A stretch of DNA of 64,000 bases, taken from JARIHD01 sp963815935 (GTDB lineage: Bacteria; Patescibacteriota; Saccharimonadia; Saccharimonadales; UBA4665). Within the stretch, counting starts at the first letter, position 1, and each line of letters opens with the position of its first letter. The notes beneath the pieces are model-generated. The model saw only the letters and a program-made list of their open reading frames with translations, was not told the origin of the DNA and did not search any database. The translations under genes and the position numbers were made by a program. Positions 35,868-45,900 of the stretch are shown here, one piece after another. Location of the stretch: NCBI GenBank assembly GCA_963815935.1, contig CAWFIL010000002.1:124001-188000 (forward strand), given 5' to 3'.

Positions 35868-38693
35868 ATGGGACAGACAACCAGTCTTTCGGTTGGTAGG
35901 CTATTTACCAAGCCAAAAAGTAAAGCCTACGACGAACTTAAGTGGGGTAAACAGGATTCGATTATCGTCAATCCGGGTACCGGCAAGCCAGTATTTGAAC
36001 AGAAAGATGTAGAGTTTCCTCAAGGCTGGTCACTTAATGCGATTAATATCGTTGCTCAGAAATACTTTAGCGGTACGCCTGGCACTAACGAGCGTGAGGG
36101 GTCGCTTCGAGACCTCATTGACCGCGTCGTAGATACAGTTACCCGCCAGGGCATTCAGGAAGGTTACTTCGAGACCGAAACCGAGGCAGAGGATTTCCGC
36201 GAAGAGCTTAAGTATATCCTTGCTACCCAACGTGCCGCATTTAACTCACCGGTTTGGTTTAATATTGGTGCCCCGGAACGCGCCCAGCAGGCTAGCGCTT
36301 GCTTTATCCTTGGCGTCGAAGACACCATGCAGGCAATCCTTAATTGGTACTACGAAGAAGGGATGATCTTTAAGGGTGGTTCGGGCGCAGGTTTGAACCT
36401 TAGCCCAATTCGCTCTTCATACGAAAGCCTTGGCAAGAGTGCCGGTCGTGCCTCTGGCCCCGTTAGTTTTATGCGTGGTGCCGATTCATCTGCCGGTTCT
36501 ATTGCCAGTGGCGGTAAGACACGCCGTGCGGCCAAGATGGTCATCCTGAATGCCGATCACCCCGATGTAGAAACCTTTATCTGGTGTAAGGCTATCGAGG
36601 AACGCAAGTCCCGCGTGCTGCAGGCCAACGGCTTCGACATGAGCCTGAACGGTGCCGATGCCTTTAGTGTGCAGTACCAGAATGCCAACAACTCGGTACG
36701 CGTTACCGACGACTTCATGCTGGCTGTCATTAACGACGAAAACTGGAATCTTAAGGCTGTTAAAGATGGCCGCACTGTAAAGACTATCAAGGCTCGTGAC
36801 CTATTCCGCCAGTTTGCTGAAGCTGCATGGGAATGTGCCGATCCCGGCATGCAGTTCGATACCACCATCAATCACTGGCACACTGCGCCAAACGCCGGTC
36901 GCATTAACGGTAGCAACCCTTGCTCCGAATACATGCACCTCGACAACTCGGCTTGTAATCTGGCTTCTATCAACTTGCTTAAGTATCTCCGCGAGGACAA
37001 CACCTTTGACATTGAAGCCTACAAGCATACTGTAGAGCTGGTGTTTACCGCTCAGGAAATTTTGGTTGGCTACAGCGAGTACCCAACTGAGCGCATTACT
37101 AAGAACGCAAAAGCTTATCGCGAGCTCGGCCTCGGTTACGCTAACCTTGGCGCTATGTTGATGGCCCAGGGTTTGCCATACGACTCCGAAGAAGGTCGCG
37201 CCCAAGCTGCCGCCGTTACCGCACTTATGACTGGATACGCCTACGCCACCAGCGCTAAGCTGGCTAAGCGTGTTGGCCCATTTGCCGGCTTCCGCAAGGA
37301 CCGTGAAGGCATGCTGCGTGTACTGCGCCAGCACCGCGAGGAAGTCTCCAAGATTGACGCGGGTCTCGTGTCCGAAGAGCTCCTAAGTGCCGCTGCGACT
37401 GCCTGGGATGATGCTGTCGAGTTGGGTGAAGTATATGGCGTGCGCAACTCGCAGGCCAGCGTGTTGGCCCCGACCGGTACCATCGGATTAATGATGGATT
37501 GCGATACGACTGGCATTGAGCCTGACTTTGCGCTTGTAAAGCACAAGAATCTGGTGGGTGGTGGCTCGATGGCTATCATCAACCAGACAGTACCACGTGC
37601 GCTTAAGAGTCTTGGCTACACCAAGGAACAGGGCGACGATATTGTGAAGTACATCTACGATCACAACACTGTAGTTGACGCTCCCCACCTCAAGAAAGAA
37701 CACCATGAGGTCTTTGCTTGCGCAGTAGGAGATAACGCTATTCACTACTTGGGTCACGTAAAGATGATGTCTGCCGTGCAACCATTCATCTCGGGCGCAA
37801 TTAGCAAGACCGTTAACATGCCCGAGTCTGCAACTGTTGAGGAAGTAGAGCAGCTGCACATTGACGCCTGGAAGATGGGTATCAAGGCTATTGCTATCTA
37901 CCGCGACAACTGCAAGGTTGCTCAGCCACTATCGGGCAAGAAGAATTCTGACGACAAGAAGGATGTACCAGCCGCCGCTGAGGTTGCCCCGGCCCCTGTT
38001 GTTACTCAGACGCCGGTAACTATTGCCGAATCGGTGAGCGACAAGATTGTCGTTAAGGGCGCTGTACGCCGTAAGCTGCCTCGCCAACGTGTTGGTCGCA
38101 CCTACGAGTTTAGGCTGGCTGACCTCAAGGGCTTCTTTACGGTAAGTGAGTACGACGATGGCACTCCCGGTGAGCTGTTCGTCAACGTCTCTAAGCAGGG
38201 TTCGACGCTTTCCGGCTTGATGGACTCCTTTGCTATCTCGGTCAGTCACGGTTTGCAATATGGTGTGCCGCTGAGGAGTTATGTTAGGACTTTGATGAGC
38301 AGTAGCTTTGCGCCATCTGGCATTACTGATGATCCAGACATTCGCACGGCTAGCTCGATCACTGATTACATCTTCCGCCGCTTAGCACTCGACTACTTAA
38401 GCTTTGACGACCGTCTAGAGCTTGGCCTGGCGTCTCTCGATGACATGCCGACCGAAGAGCAGACTACACTCTTAACCGACGACCAAAGCGCCGAAGGCAA
38501 GCTTGTCGAAGAAATCCAGGCCCGCCCAACGCCAACTGTCGAAACGCCAAAACCGAAGACAATGGCCGCAGAAGTTACCAAGCCAAAGTCCGACAGTACG
38601 GCACCACTGTGCTACAACTGCGGCAACCAGACGCAACGCGCCGGTAGTTGTTACGTCTGTTCTAGCTGTGGATCGACCACTGGCTGTAGCTAG
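35868..38693 (+). CDS. nrdJ: Adenosylcobalamin-dependent (class II) ribonucleotide reductase
   Basis: The protein is 941 residues from ATG 35868, preceded by GAGGG (35858-35862); an in-frame GTG 33 bases upstream is less likely. The core has SACFILGVEDTMQAI near residue 145 (first redox cysteine), FKGGSGAGLNLSPIRSS near 170, NPCSEYMHLDNSACNLASIN near 350 (radical-site region) and DSEEGRAQAA near 440. A TSCPD domain lies near 740-850, and the C-terminal zinc ribbon holds CYNCG and CYVCSSCG, ending in TTGCS, which shuttles electrons. It makes deoxyribonucleotides without oxygen but needs vitamin B12, which this lineage probably scavenges. Controlled by the adjacent nrdR. Confidence 0.93.
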   Translation: MGQTTSLSVGRLFTKPKSKAYDELKWGKQDSIIVNPGTGKPVFEQKDVEFPQGWSLNAINIVAQKYFSGTPGTNEREGSLRDLIDRVVDTVTRQGIQEGYFETETEAEDFREELKYILATQRAAFNSPVWFNIGAPERAQQASACFILGVEDTMQAILNWYYEEGMIFKGGSGAGLNLSPIRSSYESLGKSAGRASGPVSFMRGADSSAGSIASGGKTRRAAKMVILNADHPDVETFIWCKAIEERKSRVLQANGFDMSLNGADAFSVQYQNANNSVRVTDDFMLAVINDENWNLKAVKDGRTVKTIKARDLFRQFAEAAWECADPGMQFDTTINHWHTAPNAGRINGSNPCSEYMHLDNSACNLASINLLKYLREDNTFDIEAYKHTVELVFTAQEILVGYSEYPTERITKNAKAYRELGLGYANLGAMLMAQGLPYDSEEGRAQAAAVTALMTGYAYATSAKLAKRVGPFAGFRKDREGMLRVLRQHREEVSKIDAGLVSEELLSAAATAWDDAVELGEVYGVRNSQASVLAPTGTIGLMMDCDTTGIEPDFALVKHKNLVGGGSMAIINQTVPRALKSLGYTKEQGDDIVKYIYDHNTVVDAPHLKKEHHEVFACAVGDNAIHYLGHVKMMSAVQPFISGAISKTVNMPESATVEEVEQLHIDAWKMGIKAIAIYRDNCKVAQPLSGKKNSDDKKDVPAAAEVAPAPVVTQTPVTIAESVSDKIVVKGAVRRKLPRQRVGRTYEFRLADLKGFFTVSEYDDGTPGELFVNVSKQGSTLSGLMDSFAISVSHGLQYGVPLRSYVRTLMSSSFAPSGITDDPDIRTASSITDYIFRRLALDYLSFDDRLELGLASLDDMPTEEQTTLLTDDQSAEGKLVEEIQARPTPTVETPKPKTMAAEVTKPKSDSTAPLCYNCGNQTQRAGSCYVCSSCGSTTGCS

Positions 38694-38715
38694 GCCTAGG
38701 CACCACCACATATTT

Positions 38716-38750
38716 TTGAGCAACACCCAGGTAACCTGGGTGTTGCTCAA
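38716..38750 (+). terminator. Perfect 35-base palindrome after the reductase gene
   Basis: Seventeen bases from TTGAGCAACACCCAGGT are followed by one A and their exact reverse complement. The hairpin would be very stable, but no T-run follows on either strand beyond the TTTTT to its left. It probably marks the 3' end of the reductase mRNA, as a terminator or stabilising hairpin. Confidence 0.6.
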
Positions 38751-38755
38751 CCGCA

Positions 38756-38785
38756 TTGGAAGCTTTGAGGAATATATGGTAAGCT
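38756..38785 (+). promoter_or_regulatory. Promoter of the thioredoxin-fold gene
   Basis: TTGGAA (38756-38761), 18 bases, TAAGCT (38780-38785). The ATG at 38794 is 8 bases downstream, so a leaderless message is predicted. Confidence 0.6.
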
Positions 38786-38793
38786 CGATGCAT

Positions 38794-39063
38794 ATGAAGG
38801 TGCTTATCCTTTACCGCCCTAATTCGGAGCATGCTACTACCGTCGAGTCATTCGTGCGTGACTTTGAGCATCAACACGACGTAGGTAATAAGATTGAGCT
38901 TATGAGCGTTAATACTCGCGAGGGTGCAGCAACGGCTTCGTTGTACGACGTATGGCAGTATCCGAGCATCATGGTATTGGGCGATGATGGCCGAATGCTC
39001 AATATGTGGCAAGGCGAACAGTTGCCGCTGATGGATGAGATTGCCGCTTACGCATACTCGTAG
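38794..39063 (+). CDS. Thioredoxin-fold protein without redox cysteines
   Basis: The protein is 89 residues from ATG 38794; ATGs at 38776 and 38788 are in frame, but the promoter favours 38794. The strand-helix-strand order (MKVLILYRPNSEH, then FVRDFEHQHD and KIELMSVNTREG) and the cis-proline site VWQYPSIMVLGDDGRML are thioredoxin-like. The place where CxxC should be reads YRPNSEH, and the protein has no cysteine at all, so it cannot act as a dithiol reductant. It is between the reductase gene and ileS. The role is unknown; a binding or chaperone function is possible. Confidence 0.7.
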   Translation: MKVLILYRPNSEHATTVESFVRDFEHQHDVGNKIELMSVNTREGAATASLYDVWQYPSIMVLGDDGRMLNMWQGEQLPLMDEIAAYAYS

Positions 39064-39092
39064 TTGCGCGCTTACGCAAAGTACGTTATTAT
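39064..39092 (+). promoter_or_regulatory. Promoter of ileS
   Basis: TTGCGC (39064-39069), exactly 17 bases, TATTAT (39087-39092). Transcription would start near 39099, giving a leader of about 244 nt. Confidence 0.8.
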
Positions 39093-39098
39093 GCAAAA

Positions 39099-39330
39099 GT
39101 GTTACTAATGTAACAACAAATGCGCTCTGTTCTACAAACAGATGAGTGGCTATCAACCACGAATGCAGCGGGAGGAAATATACCAGCGTGAGGTTTGGTA
39201 TCAGAGTAGAGCCCGACGGGGAGCCCGTAATAGCCGGTAAAAAAGCGCCAAAGAGTCATCTCTTTTGGAAGTTGGATGGTACCGCCTATGCTAGTCATGG
39301 GTTCCAACAGACAAAAGAGGTGACTTTTCT
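39099..39330 (+). promoter_or_regulatory. T-box riboswitch controlling ileS
   Basis: The leader contains GGATGGTACCGCC (39274-39286), which matches the T-box core that binds the uncharged tRNA acceptor end. The antiterminator fits: GTTGGA (39271-39276) pairs with TCCAAC (39303-39308), with a TGGTA bulge and ACC/GGT above it. ATCTCTTTT-type bases at 39254-39266 can pair with AAAAGAGGTGACT (39313-39325) before TTTTCT. Isoleucine ATC codons occur at 39200-39202 (GGTATCAGAGTAGAG) and in the loop of GTGG-CTATCAA-CCAC, so the specifier is Ile, but I cannot decide which one is used. Uncharged tRNA-Ile would raise ileS expression. Confidence 0.85.
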
Positions 39331-39342
39331 ATAGGAGAGAAT

Positions 39343-42261
39343 ATGAAATTCAAAAAAGGCACTCGTCGTCGCGCCATCGAATACGAAAAGGATCTTGTCA
39401 AATACTGGAAGAAACACCAGACGTTTGAGAGGTCTGTAGCGTTGCGTCCGAAAGACAACTCGTACGTATTTTATGACGGCCCTCCATTTATTACCGGTGT
39501 GCCGCATCATGGCACGCTGCTAAGTTCGATCTCCAAAGATGTCGTTCCTCGCTACTGGACCATGAAGGGCAAGCGGGTAGAGCGAGTATGGGGCTGGGAC
39601 TGTCATGGTCTGCCTGCTGAGGTTTTTACCGAAAAGAAGCTGGGCATCCAGGATAAGCGTGACATTGGTACTAAAATCTCGCTCCAAGAGTACATTACTA
39701 CCTGCCGCGAGAACATGGTGCAGACCGGCTCACTCTGGGAAGATACCATCGACCGGATTGGCCGTTGGGTGGACTTCCGTGGCGCCTACAAGACCATGGA
39801 TAAAGAGTTCATGGAGTCTGTTTGGTGGGCTTTTAAGAAGCTGTACGAGGCAAAAAAGATCTACGAAGGCGAAAAGGTGCTGTTGTATTGTGTTCGCGAT
39901 GCAACGCCTATTTCTAAGGCTGAGGTTTCGATGGATAATTCCTACCAAGAGGATACTGACCCGTCGATCTACATTAAGTTTAAGCTCAAAAATAAAGATG
40001 CTTACATGTTAGCCTGGACTACTACGCCCTGGACGACGCTTGCCAACACGGCAGTGACGATTAATCCCAAAGAGACCTATGTCGAAGTAGAGCTTGAGGG
40101 TGAGCACTACATATTAGCAAAGAAGCTTGTCGACAAAGCCCTGACCGACGAAAAGCACCGAGTACTTCCATACAAACTAGTAAAGAGCTACAAGGGGAGT
40201 GAATTGGTTGGCTTAGAGTACGAGCCCTTTACTGTAGATCGTGGCCCAGGTGCGCACCAAGTGCGTGGTGCTGATTTTGTAACCATGGACGAGGGTACCG
40301 GCGTTGTTTCTATGTCGCCCGCCTACGGTGAAGAGGACTTTGTATTTCTAAAGGCAGTGGGCTTACCGATTGTTTCTATCTTGGACGACAGTGGTATCTT
40401 TACCGAGACCGACTGGAAGGGCCAGCAGGTTTGGGACGCCAACAAAGACATTGCCAAAACATTGTTGGCACAAGGTAAGGTGCTAAAGATTGAGTACATC
40501 CGGCACAGCTATCCACATTGCCACCGTTGTGGTACTAAGCTGATGTACCGTGCTCACCCGAGTTGGTTTATGGATATTGATGGTCAGCGCAAAGACATGC
40601 TGGAAGAGAACGGCAATATCAACTGGTTCCCGGAGCACCTAAAGAAGGGGCGCTTTGCTAAAACTGTCGAATCTGCCCCAGACTGGAATTTGAGTCGTGA
40701 CCGCTTTTGGGCAACAGCAATGCCTGTTTGGAAAGGTACCGACAAGGACGGTAAGGAGCGCGTCAAGGTAGTCGGTAGCTATGCCGAACTCAAAGAGCTC
40801 TCTGGCATTGAGCTGGAGGACTACCACCGTCCGTGGATTGACGACGTAACCTTCAAAATTGATGACGTTGAGTACAAGCGTATCGATAAAGTCCTGGACT
40901 GTTGGTTCGAGAGTGGCTCGATGCCATTCGCCCAGTTCCACTATCCATTCGAGAATGTCGAAAAGTTTGAGCAGAGCTTCCCTGGTGACTTTATCGTAGA
41001 GTATGTTGGCCAAGTACGTGCCTGGTTTTACTATGTACATGCCGTGAGCGTTGGCTTGTTTGGAAAGAACGGCTTCAAAAATGTTATTACGACTGGTACG
41101 CTGGCGGGTAACGACGGTCGCAAGATGAGCAAGAGTTTTGGTAACTATACCGACCCGAATGAGCTGATGGACCAGTACTCCGCTGATTCACTTCGTTTCT
41201 TGCTCATGAGCTCACCACTTATGAACGCCGAGGACTTCTCGCTTATCGATAAAGATGTTGGCGACGTAGCTCGCAAGCTGAGTATGGTCTGGAATATGTA
41301 CGACTTCTTTACATTGTATGCAGATGTCGACAACTGGGAATGGAATGGCAAACTCGAAGACCCGATGGATGGCCTCAAGAATCCACTGGATATTTGGATT
41401 GTGTCGCGTGTGCACCAGCTCATCCAGGAGGTCGAACAGCACATGGACCGTTATGATTTACCCAACGCGACCAAACCAATCTTACCGTTCTTGGAAGATG
41501 CCTCCAACTGGTATGTCCGCCGCTCACGTCGTCGTTTCTGGAAGAGCGGGGATGATGCCGATAAGCAAGCTGCCTACAAGACCCTGCATTATGTTTTGGT
41601 GCAGCTGGCGCATGTGATGGCGCCTTTCACCCCATTCCTGGCTGAAGAGCTGTATATAAAGCTCACAGGTGGCGAATCTGTTCACCTTCGTGACTGGCCG
41701 GCCCCTGGCCACGTAAATGAGCTTGCTTTGGACCACATGGCTTTTGTTCGCGAGATTATTAATGACGGTCTCTCCCAGCGGGCGTCTGAGGGCATTAAAG
41801 TCCGTCAGCCACTCCCAGAACTTACCTATCATTCAATCGATAATCTTTCGAGTGAGCTCGAGGACATAATTGCCGAGGAAGTTAACGTTAAACGTGTAAC
41901 CCATCAGACTGCATGGATGCGGAGTGGTGACTCGACCACCGTAGAAGACCTGCCTCATGGTAGGCGTGTTGTGTTGCTGGATACCGAAGTTACACCGGCG
42001 CTGAAGCGCGAGGGGATGATGCGTGAAGCCGTCCGCAACGTACAGAATGCCCGCAAACAAGCTGGCTTGGACGTTGACGACCGTATAAGGCTGAGCGTTA
42101 GCACGACCGACGAGCAACTGCGCAAGGCCATTGAAGAGCATCTGGAGATCATCCAGACAGAGACGTTGGCTAAGAGTTTGGTATTCGACCAGACCTTGGG
42201 CTACGAAGTAGCGTGCGCGGTCGACGGCGCGCCGCTGACGATCTCTCTCGAAAAGGCCTGA
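39343..42261 (+). CDS. ileS: Isoleucyl-tRNA synthetase
   Basis: The protein is 972 residues, class Ia. The HIGH motif is PHHGTLLS near residue 53, followed by WGWDCHGLPAE near 85, which is typical of the IleRS2-like branch. WTTTPWTTLANTA is in the editing domain, KVLDCWFESGSMPFAQ near 512 and NDGRKMSKSFGN near 590 (KMSKS). The anticodon-binding domain follows, with RRFWKS near 728. It charges tRNA-Ile, whose gene is at 16160. GGAGAG is 9 bases before the ATG, and the T-box leader controls it. Confidence 0.97.
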   Translation: MKFKKGTRRRAIEYEKDLVKYWKKHQTFERSVALRPKDNSYVFYDGPPFITGVPHHGTLLSSISKDVVPRYWTMKGKRVERVWGWDCHGLPAEVFTEKKLGIQDKRDIGTKISLQEYITTCRENMVQTGSLWEDTIDRIGRWVDFRGAYKTMDKEFMESVWWAFKKLYEAKKIYEGEKVLLYCVRDATPISKAEVSMDNSYQEDTDPSIYIKFKLKNKDAYMLAWTTTPWTTLANTAVTINPKETYVEVELEGEHYILAKKLVDKALTDEKHRVLPYKLVKSYKGSELVGLEYEPFTVDRGPGAHQVRGADFVTMDEGTGVVSMSPAYGEEDFVFLKAVGLPIVSILDDSGIFTETDWKGQQVWDANKDIAKTLLAQGKVLKIEYIRHSYPHCHRCGTKLMYRAHPSWFMDIDGQRKDMLEENGNINWFPEHLKKGRFAKTVESAPDWNLSRDRFWATAMPVWKGTDKDGKERVKVVGSYAELKELSGIELEDYHRPWIDDVTFKIDDVEYKRIDKVLDCWFESGSMPFAQFHYPFENVEKFEQSFPGDFIVEYVGQVRAWFYYVHAVSVGLFGKNGFKNVITTGTLAGNDGRKMSKSFGNYTDPNELMDQYSADSLRFLLMSSPLMNAEDFSLIDKDVGDVARKLSMVWNMYDFFTLYADVDNWEWNGKLEDPMDGLKNPLDIWIVSRVHQLIQEVEQHMDRYDLPNATKPILPFLEDASNWYVRRSRRRFWKSGDDADKQAAYKTLHYVLVQLAHVMAPFTPFLAEELYIKLTGGESVHLRDWPAPGHVNELALDHMAFVREIINDGLSQRASEGIKVRQPLPELTYHSIDNLSSELEDIIAEEVNVKRVTHQTAWMRSGDSTTVEDLPHGRRVVLLDTEVTPALKREGMMREAVRNVQNARKQAGLDVDDRIRLSVSTTDEQLRKAIEEHLEIIQTETLAKSLVFDQTLGYEVACAVDGAPLTISLEKA

Positions 42262-42349
42262 AGTCACGTGTTGTAACACTTTACAGATGACGCCATATCT
42301 GATACTATCTCTTGGTAGTTAAAATTCTTTGTAAAGAGAGTAATTAAAG

Positions 42350-42658
42350 ATGAAAAAAGCAGTTATTGCTACCGGCGGCAAGCAGTACATCGTCACAGAA
42401 GGCGAGACTCTTGAAGTTGAGTTGTTGCACAGCGACGACAAGAAGGTTACTTTTGAGCCTTTGCTTGTTATCGATGGTGACACTGTGACCGTTGGTACTC
42501 CCAGCGTCGACAAGGTTAAGGTTAGCGCAGAAGTAGTTGCCGATGAGGTCAAGGCCGACAAAGTTACTGCAATTCGCTACAAAGCCAAGAAGCGCGTCCA
42601 CAAATTGCATGGCCACCGCCAGCGCCACACCCAGCTGAAGATCACCAAGATCGCCTAA
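42350..42658 (+). CDS. rplU: 50S ribosomal protein L21
   Basis: The protein is 102 residues: VIATGGKQYIVTEGETLEVE at the start, KVTFEPLLVIDG in the middle and a basic C-terminal loop KKRVHKLHGHRQRHTQLKIT, all typical of L21. L21 binds 23S domain II/VI. In most bacteria rpmA (L27) follows, but here a terminator comes directly after, so rpmA must be elsewhere. A weak promoter (TTACAG-16-TACTAT, 42281-42308) precedes it. Confidence 0.96.
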   Translation: MKKAVIATGGKQYIVTEGETLEVELLHSDDKKVTFEPLLVIDGDTVTVGTPSVDKVKVSAEVVADEVKADKVTAIRYKAKKRVHKLHGHRQRHTQLKITKIA

Positions 42659-42683
42659 ATCAGCAGTAAGCCTGTGGAAAAAC

Positions 42684-42714
42684 CAACGAGTCAGAAATGG
42701 CTCGTTGTTTTTTT
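42684..42714 (+). terminator. Terminator after rplU
   Basis: CAACGAG (42684-42690) pairs with CTCGTTG (42701-42707), followed by seven T. Confidence 0.9.
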
Positions 42715-42871
42715 GTCTTCAATAACACACATGAGTGCCCGTCTATCGATAGAGGCGCAGCAATAAACGTAAGGGTTATAGAGCCAACGTTGTTATTATT
42801 GCTTCGATTGCATGTGACAAAATGGTCAAAACGCTGTGGTTTGCCCGTGTAAAATTCTAGCTCAAAACACC

Positions 42872-42900
42872 TTGAGACAGACTTGCGCACGTCCCATAAT
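42872..42900 (+). promoter_or_regulatory. Promoter of the S74-domain giant protein
   Basis: TTGAGA (42872-42877), 17 bases, CATAAT (42895-42900). The leader contains a small hairpin GGATA-TATT-TATCC (42915-42928). In the 294-base gap after rplU I see nothing else except the terminator. Confidence 0.65.
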
Positions 42901-42952
42901 GATAGGGTGCGGCAGGATATATTTATCCGGCGGCAAAATAAACATCCCAAAA

Positions 42953-45900
42953 ATGTTTAAACAAAAATCCAAAACACCAACAACAATTAAGCGTGCGCTG
43001 CAACTGACGATTCTTGTAATCGTCGTGGCGGCCAGTTTTGTGGTAACTTTTGGCAGAAGCGATTCAGCGTCTGCTGCTACGAGTAGTACCATCAACTTCC
43101 AAGCACGTTTGCTTACGGCCGCTGGTAGTGTTGTACCTGACGGCCAGTATAACGTTGAATTTAAACTGTATAATGCTTCATCTTCGAGCGGTTCGTCGCA
43201 AGGCTCTTGCACGGGAGATAGTGCTTGTGTGTGGACCGAAACACGAACCAGCACCGACAAAGTCCGCGTAGTAAACGGCTATTTGACAGTTAATTTGGGC
43301 AGCGTTACGCCATTCGCTAGCACGATTAACTGGGATCAGGAGCTGTGGCTGAGTATGAACATCGGTGGGGCTACCGTTTCACCAGGTTGGGACGGGGAAA
43401 TGAATCCTCGCTTAAAGTTGACGGCAGTTCCGTACGCCTTCACAGCAGGCAAGCTAGTGGGCGGAACGGGCGCCAATACTACCACGCTTGACACTGGAAC
43501 CCCGAGCGGAAACAATACCATACATCTGCCAGCAGAGTCGGGTACATTATGTATTCAAAGCTCAGTAAACTGTGGTTTTGCTCTCTCGAGCGGCGGCTCA
43601 AGCTACATCCAAAATCAATTTGCGGCCGCGCAGTCTTCGTCGAGCTTCTGGATTTCAGGGACCGGTCGTGCGGCAACTGCCTTGCAGGCCCCGCTTTTGG
43701 ATGCAGCTACCTCTGGTGCGCTCGCCATTGGTACAACCAACGCCACGGCAATTAACTTAAATCAGAACGTGACACTTGCTAGCGGCAAGACGCTTAGCGT
43801 TCAGGGTATTGCCACATTCCAGCCCGCCGCAGATGGAACGGCAATCTTTAATATCAAAACTTCAACAGGTAATAATCTCTTCACGGTAGATTCTACTAAC
43901 ACAAGAGTAGGTATCGGTTTGGGCGGGTCTACTAACCCAACGCTAAATGGCGCCGGGTTAGAGATAAAGGGTGCTTTGCGCCTGAGCGGTGGTAGTGCTC
44001 AGTCCGACAGGTATATCACGCCTGTCGGTTCTAGCGTGCCGACTGCTATTAATGTTGCGAATTACGATCCAGGCTCTTATGGGCAGATTATTGCCATGGG
44101 GATACCATCATCGGCGCAATCAACATCTCGCGTGCTTTCGCTGTTGGATGCACGCACGGTTGCTCACCAGCCAACTATTTCGGTCTTTTCTCCTAGCGAA
44201 AATGACGTGTTTGGTTTGTCGTGGGATGGCTCAAGCAGTGATTCCTACCTTAAGTCGACCGCGTCGGGCACTATATACCTGCAGCCTGCTAGCACCAACG
44301 CCTTGGGCGTGACCAGTACGGCAGTCAACTTGTACCAAAACACCACGGTATCCGCCAACAAATCGTTGACCGTTCAGGGCAACGCGTTATTTAAGCCTGC
44401 AACCAACGCCACGAGCGCTTTTATGATCCAGAACTCCGATGCATCGCAGACAGTACTGAACGTAGACACCTCTAACGGTCGCGTTGGCGTCGGCGGCGTG
44501 GCAAGCTACTCGAAGTTTGAAGTGCTTGGGGGTGATGCGGCTATCTACAATAATGGTGGCAACCCACGCTTGGTTTTGGGTAATAGCACTGCCGCAGGGC
44601 AGAATGGCTACTTGCAGTGGGACAGCACTAACAACTACTTCCGCATTGAATCGGTTGGCACCAACGGATTAAAGATCAACGACAACTACGTGACGATCGG
44701 CAATATATACCCCGACCAACCACTAAAAGTTGCTAACGGCACCAATCTTATGTTCCAAGTTAACACTACGGGCTCGGTGCTTTCTAAGACTACTAGTGAC
44801 TCGAGCACTGCTTTCCAGATTCAAAATACCGCAAGCGAACAAATCCTTAACCTTGATACTACCGCAAACGCCAGCAATTTGGTCACAAACGCCAGTTTCG
44901 AGACCGACACTTCTGGCTGGGCGGCAAGGACTGGCTGTACCCTAACCCGGGTAACTAGCGCTTCGCTGTTTGGCGCCGCTTCTGGACGATGCGTAAATAC
45001 CGCAACTACGGGTGCGGGGCTCAACTACAATAAGACACTCTCGGCAACCACCAACTACACCTTGAGTTTCTATGCTAAGGCCTCGGCAACAATGAGTACA
45101 TTGGACTTTGGCTATGCTCCCGACGGCTCCACTGAAAGCACTTTTGTATCAACCGGCAACAGCGTAACAAGTGGTGGTTGGACGCGGTTTAGCTACAACT
45201 TTACGACTGCGGCAATCTCGGGCACACCGTACGTCTTTATTAAGCAGAGCGATGCAACTGCGCGTAACGTTTATATTGATGGCGTGCAGTTGGAGGCCAA
45301 TGGTTCAGCTAGCGCTTATGGTGACGCGCGCATTACCTTGAATAGTAGCGTGAACTCATCGCTTACGGTTCAACCGGCAGCCGACTCGACTACTACATTT
45401 GCAGTCTACACGCAGGGCGGAAACCAAGCTTTCAATGTCAATACTTTAACCAACAGGGTTGGTATCGGCATAATGAATGCCGGAGCCCGTTTGCATGTAC
45501 TGGGCAACTCATCTACTGTCGTAGTCTTGGCCGCTCGCGGCGCCAGCGGCCAGACCGCTGACTTGTTCCAGCTACAAGATAACAGCGGCAGTGTGGTGTC
45601 GTCATTTAACGCCAGCGGCCAGTATGTTGCAGGGCGCACAGGCGCGAGCGGCTTGCAGGGCAGTATATTATTTGCCGACGGTGCTTCTGCTAATACTGCT
45701 ACGCTGCAGGTGGCGGGAACGCTTTCAGGCAATGTGATATACCAACTCCCTGTCGCGAGCGGCACGTATGCAATCTGTACTACGGCTGCGGTCTGTAGTG
45801 GCTATGCGCCAGCTAGTGGTTCGAGCAACTATATACAAAATACCACTACGCAACAGACGGCTAACTTTAACATCGTTAGCGTTGCTACAGGAAGCATAGC

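Noticed and set aside
42836..42952. Longer N-terminus for the S74 giant starting at 42836
   Set aside because: The best promoter (42872-42900) lies inside that extension, and the signal peptide begins at ATG 42953.
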